Source of the DNA: CAZWCX01 sp964632945
Lineage (GTDB): Bacteria > Planctomycetota > MHYJ01 > WSZJ01 > CAZWCX01
Length of the DNA: 34,987 bases
Reading direction: 5' to 3'
Assembly: GCA_964632945.1 (NCBI GenBank)
Contig: CAZWCX010000077.1
Location: forward strand, 1-34,987
The notes beneath the pieces are model-generated. The model saw nothing but the letters and a program-made list of their open reading frames with translations. It did no database searches and was not told the origin of the DNA. The position numbers were made by a program, and so were the translations under genes. Shown here piece after piece: positions 7,770 to 15,323 of the stretch (position 1 is its first letter; every line of letters begins with the position of its first letter).

Positions 7770-9896
7770 ATGGTCCTCCACGCCTGCACCATCTTCCTGG
7801 GCGCGTTCCTCCTCTTCCTCGTCCAGCCGATCGTGGCGCGGGCGATCCTTCCCTGGTTCGGTGGCTCGCCCGCGGTCTGGACCGCGTGCATGCTCTTCTT
7901 CCAAACCATGCTGCTCGGCGGGTACGCCTACGCCGCCGCCGCCCTCGGCGCAGGGATCGCCCGGCGGGGCCCCTGGATCCACCTCGCCCTGCTCGCCGGA
8001 ACCCTCGCCTTCCTGCCGATCGTTCCCGATCCATCCTGGAAGCCTCAGGGTGCCGAGCTCCCAACCCTGAAAATCCTCGGCCTGCTGGCGGCCACCATCG
8101 GCCTCCCCTACTTCCTGCTGTCTTCCTCGGCGCCCCTCCTGCAGGCCTGGGCATGGTCGGCGGCTCGCGCACGCGGCGGTTCCCCCTACCGACTCTACGC
8201 CCTGTCCAACGCCGGCTCGTTTCTGGCCCTGGCCGCCTATCCGTTCGGCCTCGAACCCCTGCTCGACGTCACCAGTCAGGCGCAGCTCTGGTCGGCCGGA
8301 TACGGCCTGTACGTCTTCCTGTGCGGATGGCTCGCCCTCGATCGCATCCGGACTCTCCGCGGCAAACCTTCGACGACCGACGCGACCGCCGGGGCGCACA
8401 CCGCGAATCCGTCCGCGCCGCCCGACCCACCCCCCCCCCGACCCGACTCGATCGAAGACGCCGACGAGCCGGACGTCGCGCCGCCGGCGTCGATCCGGCT
8501 GCTCTGGGTGGGGTTGTCCGCGGTCGCGGTCGTCCTCCTCCTGTCCGTCACCAACCTGATGAGCCAGGAAATCGCCGTCATCCCGTTCCTGTGGATGCTG
8601 CCCCTGGCAATCTACCTCCTGACCATGATCCTCTGCTTCGCCGGCGACTGGTGGTACTGGCGCGGGTTCTATCACGGCCTGCTCCTGCCGACCTTTTTCG
8701 CCCTCTCCCTCGCCATCGCCCGCCTGCACAAGCTCGGCGTCCCGCTGGGGGTCCTGCTGCTTTCCGCGGGGCTGTTCGTCTGCTGCATGGTCTGCCACGG
8801 CGAACTCGTGCGCCTCAAACCCCACCCCCGGCGGCTCACCTCCTTCTACCTCCACATGGCCTTCGGCGGGGCGCTCGGCGGCGTCTACGTCGGAGTGCTC
8901 GCCCCCTGGTTGATCTCCTTCCCGTTCGAACTCCAATTCGGCATGACGGCGTGCGCGTCGCTCACCGGTCTCGCCCTCGTTCACCGTCCCTATGAACGCG
9001 TCGCGCACCTGATCCCAAGCTGGCTCACGCTCGCCTTGACGCAGGGAATCGCGGCCGCGCTGGCCGCATCGCTCTTCGTCCAGACGAAGGACGCCCTCGA
9101 GGGGTATCACTACGTGCGACGAAACTTCTACGGCGTGGTGAAGGTCAAAGACCTCCCGGCCGGCGACCACTCCCCGCCGCTGCGGGTGATCGTCCACGGG
9201 ATCACCCGGCACGGGCAGCAGATCCGCATCCCGGCCCAACGACGCGAACCCACGAGCTACTACGGCCGCGCCACAGGCATCGGCGTTGCCCTGCTCGAAC
9301 ACCGTCGCGACACCGCTCAGAAGGTCGGCGTGGTGGGCCTCGGCGCCGGCACCATCGCCGCCTACGGGCGCGAGGGAGACGAGTACCGCTTCTACGAGAT
9401 CAACCCGATCGTCGAGCGCGTGGCCCGGGAAGAGTTCAGCTTCCTGGGGGATTCCCCGGCCCGCGTGGACGTGATTCTCGGAGATGCGCGACTCGCCATG
9501 GAGTCGGAGCCGGATCAGGCCTACGACATCCTCGCCCTCGACGCCTTCTCCAGCGATGCGATCCCGATCCACCTCCTCACGATCGAGGCCTTTCGCATCT
9601 ATCGACGGCACCTCCGGGCCGACGGCATCCTCGCCGTGCACGTCTCCAATCGCGCGCTCAACCTGGAGCCGGTCGTGCGGGCCGCCGCCGACGGGATCGG
9701 CATGAAGGCGGTGCTGGTCTCCACCCTCGACGACGATCCGCGCGGGGTCATGGGCGCGGATTGGGTGCTCGTCACCTCGAACCTCGCGTTCCTGGATTCC
9801 GAGCGCGTCCGCACCGTCGGCCGCCCGATCGAGCTGCAGCCGGGCCTTCGGGCCTGGACGGATGTCTACGGGAACCTCCTCCAGATTCTGAAGTAG
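7770..9896 (+). CDS. Fused MFS-like transporter / spermidine synthase-like protein, copy 2 of 3
   Basis: This 708-residue paralogue of its two neighbours has the same architecture: an N-terminal membrane domain opening with FLVQPIVARAILPWFGG and a C-terminal nucleotide-fold domain (GLGAGTIAAYG near residue 520, FYEINP, ILGDARLAME, DAFSSDAIPIHLLT). A low-complexity Pro/Asp/Ala-rich loop at about residues 200-240 splits the membrane domain and is longer than in the other copies. The gene begins at ATG 7770, four bases after the previous stop, so it must be co-transcribed and probably translationally coupled. The conserved HGITRHGQQ segment between the two domains is shared by all three copies. 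Substrate and reaction are unknown. Confidence 0.92.
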   Translation: MVLHACTIFLGAFLLFLVQPIVARAILPWFGGSPAVWTACMLFFQTMLLGGYAYAAAALGAGIARRGPWIHLALLAGTLAFLPIVPDPSWKPQGAELPTLKILGLLAATIGLPYFLLSSSAPLLQAWAWSAARARGGSPYRLYALSNAGSFLALAAYPFGLEPLLDVTSQAQLWSAGYGLYVFLCGWLALDRIRTLRGKPSTTDATAGAHTANPSAPPDPPPPRPDSIEDADEPDVAPPASIRLLWVGLSAVAVVLLLSVTNLMSQEIAVIPFLWMLPLAIYLLTMILCFAGDWWYWRGFYHGLLLPTFFALSLAIARLHKLGVPLGVLLLSAGLFVCCMVCHGELVRLKPHPRRLTSFYLHMAFGGALGGVYVGVLAPWLISFPFELQFGMTACASLTGLALVHRPYERVAHLIPSWLTLALTQGIAAALAASLFVQTKDALEGYHYVRRNFYGVVKVKDLPAGDHSPPLRVIVHGITRHGQQIRIPAQRREPTSYYGRATGIGVALLEHRRDTAQKVGVVGLGAGTIAAYGREGDEYRFYEINPIVERVAREEFSFLGDSPARVDVILGDARLAMESEPDQAYDILALDAFSSDAIPIHLLTIEAFRIYRRHLRADGILAVHVSNRALNLEPVVRAAADGIGMKAVLVSTLDDDPRGVMGADWVLVTSNLAFLDSERVRTVGRPIELQPGLRAWTDVYGNLLQILK

Positions 9897-9916
9897 CGAT
9901 CCCGGAGTCCCGCCCC

Positions 9917-11965
9917 ATGGCGATTTCGCGGGTATCCGTCCTCCTGGCCGCGCTCCTGCTCTTCCTCGTCCAACCGCTGCTGGCCAAGGCAATCCTGCCC
10001 TGGTTCGGCGGAACGGCGGCCGTCTGGTCGACGTGCCTGCTGTTCTTCCAGTCCCTTCTCCTCCTGGGCTACGCCTACGCCCACGCCTCCGTGGCCTGGC
10101 TTCCCCCACGCGCGCAATCGATCCTCCATCTCTCGCTCCTCGCCGGCTCTCTCTTTCTGCTGCCCATCCACCCGAACGCGTCCTGGCTCCCGGAACCGGG
10201 AGACTCCGACCCGACCCCACGCATTCTCGGATTGCTGCTCGTGTCGGTCGGGGGTCCCTACCTCCTCCTGTCCGCCACGACGCCGCTCGTGCAGTCCTGG
10301 GCGGCCCGCAGCGGCCCTTCGCAGTCCCTGTGGCCACTGTACTCGCTCTCCAACGCAGGATCCCTGCTCGCCCTGCTCGCCTACCCGACTTTGATCGAGC
10401 CCTGGACGGGTACGTCCGACCAGATGCTCGGGTGGTCCTTGGCCTACGCCGGATTCGCCGCGGTCGTGGCGGGCTGCGCGCTGCCGGGACTGCGCCACCC
10501 CCGGGGCGTCGCATCCTCCGCGGCCGCGTCACCGCATTCCCCACCCCCCTCCGGGACCGTCCGCACCCTCTGGATCACCCTTCCGGCCTGCGCCTCCGCG
10601 CTGCTCCTGGCCGTCACCAACCAGCTGTGCCAAGACGTCGCGCCCATTCCGTTCCTCTGGGTCCTCCCGCTTGCCCTCTACCTGATCAGCTTCATCCTCT
10701 GCTTCGCCGGAGATCGCGTCTACCGCCGCGTCCCCTTCCAGGTCGCCGCCGTCCTCCTGCTGGCGACGATGGCCTTCGCCCTGAAGGAAGGCAACGCTCT
10801 GGATTTCCGACTCGGCGTCGCCCTCTTCAGCGCCGGCCTGTTCTGTTCCTGCATGGTCCTGCATGGAGAGTGGTCCCGGCTGAAACCGGACCAGGGCCGG
10901 TTGACCGCCTTCTACCTGAGCGGGTCCCTGGGCGGGGCGCTCGGCGGGGCGTTCGTCGCGTTGATCGCCCCGCGCTGGTACACACACTTCTTCGAACTGC
11001 ACGCGGCCATGGTCGGCACCGCCCTCCTCGGCCCCCTGGCGGCCTGGCATGACCCGGCCGGGAAATCCGAGCCGGTGGGACGCCGCGCCCGCATCCTCGT
11101 TCCGTTGCAGATATCGGCCCTGATCCTGGCCGGACTGCTCTGGTGGGTCGCCAAGGAACAGGCCGGACTCGCCCGCGTGCGGGTGCGCAACTTCTACGGA
11201 ATCCTCGTCATCCGCGACCGGTACGACACTCCCTCCGGCCGGCCGATCCGCCTCCTCATGCACGGGGTCACCCGCCACGGCCAGCAGTTTCTCGACCCCG
11301 AAAAACGCCGGGCCCCGACCAGTTACTTCGGGCCGAGGTCCGGGGTCGGCCTCGTTCTCCGCTTCCTCCGCCCCGACCAACCCCGGCGCATCGGCATCGT
11401 CGGTCTCGGCGCCGGGACCCTCGCGGCCTACGGGAAGCCCGGCGACGTCCTGCGCTTCTATGAAATCAACCCGGACGTCATCCGCCTGGCCCGCACCCAC
11501 TTCACCTTCCTGTCGGACTGCCCGGGCGAGGTGGACATCCTGCCCGGAGACGCCCGCCTGACCCTGGAAGGCGAACCGCCACAGGAGTACGACCTCCTCG
11601 CGATCGACGCCTTCTCCAGCGACGCGATCCCCCTCCACCTCCTCACCCGCGAAGCCTTCCGGCTCTATCTCCGCCACCTCCGACCGGACGGAGTCCTCGC
11701 GCTGCACATTTCCAACAACCACCTCGACCTTCGACCCGTGGTCCTCGCGATCGCGGAGGATCTCGGCAAGCCGACCTGGGTTGTCCCCTCCTTCTCCGAC
11801 CCGCTCGAAGGAATCCTCGGCGCCACCTGGATCCTCCTGACCGACCGCACCGATCTGTTCCAGATCCCGCAGGTGGATGCGGCCGGCGCCCCCCGGGAAG
11901 GCGCGCGCCCCGGGATTCCGGCGTGGACCGACGACCACAGCAATCTGTTTCGAATCCTGAAATAG
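9917..11965 (+). CDS. Fused MFS-like transporter / spermidine synthase-like protein, copy 3 of 3
   Basis: This 682-residue paralogue starts at ATG 9917, 20 bases after copy 2. An upstream in-frame extension was rejected because it overlaps the copy 2 coding frame and lacks the family N-terminus. The protein opens with the hydrophobic segment leading to FLVQPLLAKAILPWFGG. It keeps the mid-protein membrane motif LAVTNQLCQDVAPIPFLWVL, the linker HGVTRHGQQF, and the C-terminal GLGAGTLAAYG (near residue 495), FYEINP, LPGDARLTLE and DAFSSDAIPLHLLT. By eye it shares more motif details with copy 1 (CQD/CQE, LLFFQ, YAYAHAS) than with copy 2, suggesting duplication in more than one step. Function is unknown. 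Confidence 0.92.
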   Translation: MAISRVSVLLAALLLFLVQPLLAKAILPWFGGTAAVWSTCLLFFQSLLLLGYAYAHASVAWLPPRAQSILHLSLLAGSLFLLPIHPNASWLPEPGDSDPTPRILGLLLVSVGGPYLLLSATTPLVQSWAARSGPSQSLWPLYSLSNAGSLLALLAYPTLIEPWTGTSDQMLGWSLAYAGFAAVVAGCALPGLRHPRGVASSAAASPHSPPPSGTVRTLWITLPACASALLLAVTNQLCQDVAPIPFLWVLPLALYLISFILCFAGDRVYRRVPFQVAAVLLLATMAFALKEGNALDFRLGVALFSAGLFCSCMVLHGEWSRLKPDQGRLTAFYLSGSLGGALGGAFVALIAPRWYTHFFELHAAMVGTALLGPLAAWHDPAGKSEPVGRRARILVPLQISALILAGLLWWVAKEQAGLARVRVRNFYGILVIRDRYDTPSGRPIRLLMHGVTRHGQQFLDPEKRRAPTSYFGPRSGVGLVLRFLRPDQPRRIGIVGLGAGTLAAYGKPGDVLRFYEINPDVIRLARTHFTFLSDCPGEVDILPGDARLTLEGEPPQEYDLLAIDAFSSDAIPLHLLTREAFRLYLRHLRPDGVLALHISNNHLDLRPVVLAIAEDLGKPTWVVPSFSDPLEGILGATWILLTDRTDLFQIPQVDAAGAPREGARPGIPAWTDDHSNLFRILK

Positions 11966-12068
11966 CCGGTCCGACGAATCGGAATGAGGGTTAGAATCCC
12001 CGGTGCGTGCGATCCCTGCCGCCCGGCCCCGCGGGCAGGCGGCCGTCGAACGAACAGGAGCCTTGGTC

Positions 12069-12743
12069 ATGAGTGCGAACCGGACTTGGCTGTGGATTTC
12101 GGCGCTCTCGGCCGCGTTGCTGTGGACCGGCGCCACCGACGCATGGACCCAGGAAGGACGCCGCCCGGGAAAGAACCGGCCGGACAAGGCCCCCAAGGAG
12201 GGGGAGGCGGCCCCGCCCTTCACGCTGAAGCGACTCGACGGCGAGAGCGAGGTCAGCCTCGAAGAATTCAACGGCAAACAGCCCGTCGTCCTCATCTTCG
12301 GCAGTTACACCTGACCCCCGTTCCGGAAACAGGCAGGTCGCCTGGAAGCGTGGTATCAGGAGTTCAAGGACCGCGCCGCCTTCTTCGTCGTCTACATCCG
12401 CGAGGCCCATCCGATCGACGGCAAGATCGCGCCGGAAAACGAACGGCAGGGGATCGAACTCGAGTCCGCGAAGACCGAGGCGGACCGCAAGGAGGCTGCC
12501 ACCACCTGCGGATCCAAGTTGAAACTGTCGATGCCGTTCCTGATCGACGACATGAAGGACACGGCGAACCGGTCGTATGACGGCTGGCCCGATCGACTGT
12601 TCGTCATCGACGTGAACGGGACGATCGCGTACCGGGGGGCGCCCGGCCCCAAGGGGTTCAAGGTGGACGAGGCGGAAGGGGCCCTGCGCAACTTGCTGAG
12701 CCCGCCGGCGAAGGGGGACGGGAAGGGTCCGTCGAAGAAGTAG
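12069..12743 (+). CDS. Deiodinase-like thioredoxin-fold selenoprotein (in-frame UGA read as selenocysteine)
   Basis: This is a 224-residue exported redoxin. AGGAG at 12056-12060 precedes ATG 12069. An N-terminal hydrophobic segment (residues 6-25) is followed by a Lys/Pro-rich linker and a thioredoxin fold: PPFTLKRLDG, VVLIFGSYT, then UGA at 12312-12314 (residue 82), then PPFRKQAGRLE and VYIREAHPIDG. Iodothyronine deiodinases have the same string with selenocysteine at exactly this place (FGSxTU-PPF) and the later YIEEAHxxDGW motif. The frame stays open and protein-like for 142 codons after the UGA, through the redoxin core (PDRLFVIDVNGTIAYRGAPG). A hairpin with an AGGUC loop lies 20 bases after the UGA. 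Bacterial relatives often carry Cys here. The alternative is a nonsense mutation of a Cys codon, but the hairpin argues against it. Deiodination itself is not implied; a peroxiredoxin-like thiol/selenol chemistry is more likely. Confidence 0.87.
12312..12347 (+). promoter_or_regulatory. Bacterial SECIS element downstream of the UGA
   Basis: CAGGC (12330-12334) and GCCUG (12340-12344) form a perfect 5-bp stem closing the loop AGGUC (12335-12339). A weak outer UUC/GAA pairing (12321-12323 with 12345-12347) may extend it. Bacterial SECIS hairpins lie inside the coding region, with the apical loop about 16-37 bases after the UGA and a GU in the loop for SelB. Here the distance is 20 bases, and the loop matches the AGGUCU loop of E. 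coli fdhF. Confidence 0.8.
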
Positions 12744-12783
12744 ACCCGCCCAGGAGAATCCAGGGTCCGGGCTCCGCGTCGGG

Positions 12784-14385
12784 TCACCGCTTCTTCGCGG
12801 GGTCCGCCGCCTGGGGCTCGGACTCGTAGGGTTCCTCCAGTCGGCGGAACGTCCACAGCTCCTTCTCCTTGGACGTGAATCTCACGTCCATCGCCCAGGC
12901 GAACGGCGCATCCTCCTTCCACCGCATCAGCCCCACATGAACGAGGCCGGTGGCGGAATCCCAGGCGACCGTCTGATCCCCCAATTGGGTTTCCTTCAGG
13001 CCGCGCAGGTCGAGTTTCCAGACGCCATCCGGGACCGGACGGGTCACCTTCCCCTTGGACTTTCCGGATTGCGTGAAGAGAACCTCGAGTTTGCCGGGTT
13101 GTTTCACCGGCTTCCCCTGCTCGTCCAGAAAGCGGACTTTCAGCATCAGCAGGTCGCCGGTGTACGTCATCGACTTCCCCTGCCCCACGAACTTCCCCTG
13201 TACGACATGAAGCCCGACGAGTCCGATGCTGCGGGCGGCCGATTTTCCCGGAGGTCCCGAAGTCGCCTCCGTACCCTCCTCCCCCGCCCCCACGTCGATC
13301 GTCTCCCCACCCGCCGGCGCGCCCGGAAACTCTTCCGGCGCCACCTCATCCCCCCGGGGGCGCGCCCCGTGTTCGGGGTACACCTCGTAGGCCATCTCAT
13401 ACCGGTACGCGACGAACGCCACCAGGTCATCCAGCACGGCCGCGAATCTGGTGACCTCGCCCGGGTACAGAGGCCCGGGGACGCGCACGTCATCCCGTTT
13501 CAGTTCCGCTCCCCCGTCCCCCTCCAGTACCACCGTCAAGAGGATGTTCCGAACCCTGTGTCCGAGGCCGTTGCGCACCTGCCCCGCAACCAGGATCTGG
13601 GACTCTCCGGTCTTCTCGAACCGGAACTCGGCGGCGTCCACCCGGGGCTCATCCGAGAACTCGCCGCCGGGGACCTGGAGCGCGATCCCTTCCGGTTGAA
13701 CCAGCTCGACCTGCGCCCGGGCATGAGCGGGGACGGCGGCCAATTCGAACTCGAAGTCGCGCTCTTCTCCCGGTCCAATCGTCCCGCTGCCGAGCAGGAG
13801 GGTCCGCTCGTGCGCGGGGAGATCGTCCGCGCCGAAGAATCGGATGCGCGCCGCCGCCCGCCGAGAGGGGAGTTCCCCGTCGTTGCGGACCCGACACCGG
13901 ACCGTCACTTCCCCCGGGGCTCCGGACGGAGCGACGGACTGGCTTGCCAGAGACAGCTGCGCCGGACGACGCGATCCGGCGACGGGAAGCGGGGCCTCGC
14001 TCAGCCCCGAAGCCACCCAGATCCACTCCCGTTCGGCCTCGCCCTCCCGCGCCTTGATCCGCACCCGATAGCTCGAAAAGGCAGGACACTTGGGAATCGT
14101 GAACGCGATTCGGAAGGATCGCCCCTTCGCCAGCGAGGACCGCCGAAACGGCTCGGACGTCTTCACCACCGAACCGGCGTCGAGGCACTCCAGCACGGCG
14201 ACAATCCCGCCGATCTCCGCCCCGGTCCGGTTGCGCAAGAGACCCGACGCCGTCACCCGTTTCTCGATCCGGCTGCGCGCCACGACGAACTCGGCCAGTT
14301 CAGGATCGTCCGCCCGGACACCGCCGGTGTGCGCCGCGAGTGCAAGGAGGACAATGGCGATTCCCCGGGTCCCGATCTTGTGCAT
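12784..14385 (-). CDS. Secreted protein of unknown function with beta-sandwich-like repeats
   Basis: This is a 533-residue protein that I do not recognise as a named family. A signal peptide (MHKIGTRGIAIVLLALAAHTGGVRA) is evident. Start ATG 14385 has AAGGAG seven bases upstream; the longer in-frame start at 14427 would bury the signal peptide. The first half has at least three segments shaped like Ig/FxLYD or CARDB-type domains (GLLRNRTGAEIGGIVAVLECLD, VRCRVRNDGELPSRRAAARI, GQVRNGLGHRVRNILLTVVL), each describing a beta strand with an R-N-x-x-G turn. A Gly/Glu/Ala-rich linker follows near residue 370, then a distinct C-terminal domain with many Lys and Trp (VAWDSATGLVHVGLMRWKED). It faces the selenoprotein gene tail to tail, 40 bases away. 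A structural or protein-binding role outside the cytoplasm is plausible. Confidence 0.8.
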   Translation of the reverse strand: MHKIGTRGIAIVLLALAAHTGGVRADDPELAEFVVARSRIEKRVTASGLLRNRTGAEIGGIVAVLECLDAGSVVKTSEPFRRSSLAKGRSFRIAFTIPKCPAFSSYRVRIKAREGEAEREWIWVASGLSEAPLPVAGSRRPAQLSLASQSVAPSGAPGEVTVRCRVRNDGELPSRRAAARIRFFGADDLPAHERTLLLGSGTIGPGEERDFEFELAAVPAHARAQVELVQPEGIALQVPGGEFSDEPRVDAAEFRFEKTGESQILVAGQVRNGLGHRVRNILLTVVLEGDGGAELKRDDVRVPGPLYPGEVTRFAAVLDDLVAFVAYRYEMAYEVYPEHGARPRGDEVAPEEFPGAPAGGETIDVGAGEEGTEATSGPPGKSAARSIGLVGLHVVQGKFVGQGKSMTYTGDLLMLKVRFLDEQGKPVKQPGKLEVLFTQSGKSKGKVTRPVPDGVWKLDLRGLKETQLGDQTVAWDSATGLVHVGLMRWKEDAPFAWAMDVRFTSKEKELWTFRRLEEPYESEPQAADPAKKR

Positions 14386-14912
14386 GGGATGCTCCTTTGC
14401 GTGCGGTTGCGTCGATCCCACCGGCAATCCCCGCGCCCGGCGCGCGATCGGCCACTACGGTGATTCCGGCACGAGGTAGGGGCTGAGGACTTGGTCCTCT
14501 CCCGCGTCCGGCCCTGCCTGCGCCCGTGGGGTCTCGGCAAGACGGGGGAGGCACCGATATACCTCATCCAGAGAAACCCTTGAAAGTCAATAGAACATTC
14601 CCTTACCCACGAACCGCGGTTCCTGACGATTGTGTCTGAAACCAACAATCCTGTCGATGGGTTCGGTGCGACGAATATGTCGCGTACAGACAATATTGTA
14701 GCCTTCTTGTCCTCTCCCGCGCCCTTCTGCGCTCCGCAGAGCGGGGGCGTCCCCACCGGTCGACTTATAACCTTTATATAAATCAAGTCTTACAACTTTG
14801 CCATGCACCTCATCCCGTTCCGTGACCGCCGTTGAACCCCGCCATTATTATCTCCTCGTCTTCGGCACGACATGTGCGATGCTAGCCCTCTCGTGACATG
14901 AGGGAGACACAC
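14386..14912. other. 527-base intergenic region, relatively A+T-rich, between divergent genes
   Basis: No convincing gene is present. The middle part (about 14570-14800) is clearly richer in A+T than the coding sequence around it. It holds an imperfect inverted pair ATTGTGTCTG / CAGACAAT (about 14628-14697), the octamer palindrome CAATATTG, a 6-bp-stem hairpin at 14726-14740 (loop CTC), and a GACTT...AAGTC pair (14762-14789) flanking a TATA-rich core. A weak minus-strand promoter (TTCAAG, 17 bases, TATATC at 14556-14561) could serve the secreted-protein gene. I see no tRNA or riboswitch. Confidence 0.5.
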
Positions 14913-15323
14913 ATGAAGAAGCAGCCTATCCTGGTTGTCGCGGATCGGTTGAAGACCCGGAAGTCGACCGTCATGATCCTCCGCGAGGCGGGGTACGAGG
15001 TCAGGGCGGTTCCGACGTCGGAAGAGGCGGTCGCGCATACTCAAACCCCTGACTTGCCCTACTTCCTCGCGTTGGTCGACTTGAACATCCACAACGGGGC
15101 CGCCATGCAGGTGCTCCGCCAGCTGAGCCAACACAGCCCGAAGACTCTCTCGGTAGCGATCACTCGTCACGCCGAGGAACCGGTCATCCAAGAGGCCTTC
15201 CAGGCAGGCGCCAAGGGCTTCGTCCACTCGGTCAACGGTCTCGGTGACCTGAAGCAGTTCCTCCCGAAGCTGGAACAAGAATCCACGGATCGCCAGTCGC
15301 CGGCTGAGGTGGGCGCGGCCTAG
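14913..15323 (+). CDS. Atypical response regulator receiver domain protein
   Basis: This is a 136-residue stand-alone receiver (REC) domain without output domain. ATG 14913 is used because AGGGAG lies seven bases upstream; ATG 14898 is in frame but has no such site. The beta-1 end reads ILVVADR, with one acidic residue (D11) where two are normal. D56 in LVDLNIHNG is the likely phospho-acceptor. AITRH supplies the usual Thr. The conserved Lys that follows the last strand in active receivers is replaced: AKGFVHSVNG has His/Ser at that place. It may therefore signal by an altered mechanism or serve as a protein-interaction domain. No histidine kinase is nearby. It is convergent with the adenylate cyclase gene and shares a 4-base CTAG with it at the two stop codons. 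Confidence 0.85.
   Translation: MKKQPILVVADRLKTRKSTVMILREAGYEVRAVPTSEEAVAHTQTPDLPYFLALVDLNIHNGAAMQVLRQLSQHSPKTLSVAITRHAEEPVIQEAFQAGAKGFVHSVNGLGDLKQFLPKLEQESTDRQSPAEVGAA

Noticed and set aside
7296..10544. 1082-residue open frame antisense to the MFS/spermidine-synthase genes
   Set aside because: It is a GC-driven shadow frame rich in Arg, Gly and Glu with no recognisable domain; the plus-strand genes have clear motifs throughout.
12003..12314. Deiodinase-like gene as a pseudogene truncated by a nonsense mutation
   Set aside because: The UGA sits at the exact selenocysteine position, the downstream frame is intact with normal codon use, and a SECIS hairpin is correctly placed. It remains the main alternative.
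12519..12743. Separate 74-residue protein starting at ATG 12519
   Set aside because: It has no ribosome-binding site and is the C-terminal part of the redoxin fold; it makes sense only as a continuation through the UGA at 12312.
12784..14463. 508-residue plus-strand frame opposite the secreted-protein gene
   Set aside because: It has no motif, no ribosome-binding site and Arg/Pro-rich composition; the minus-strand frame has a signal peptide and AAGGAG site.
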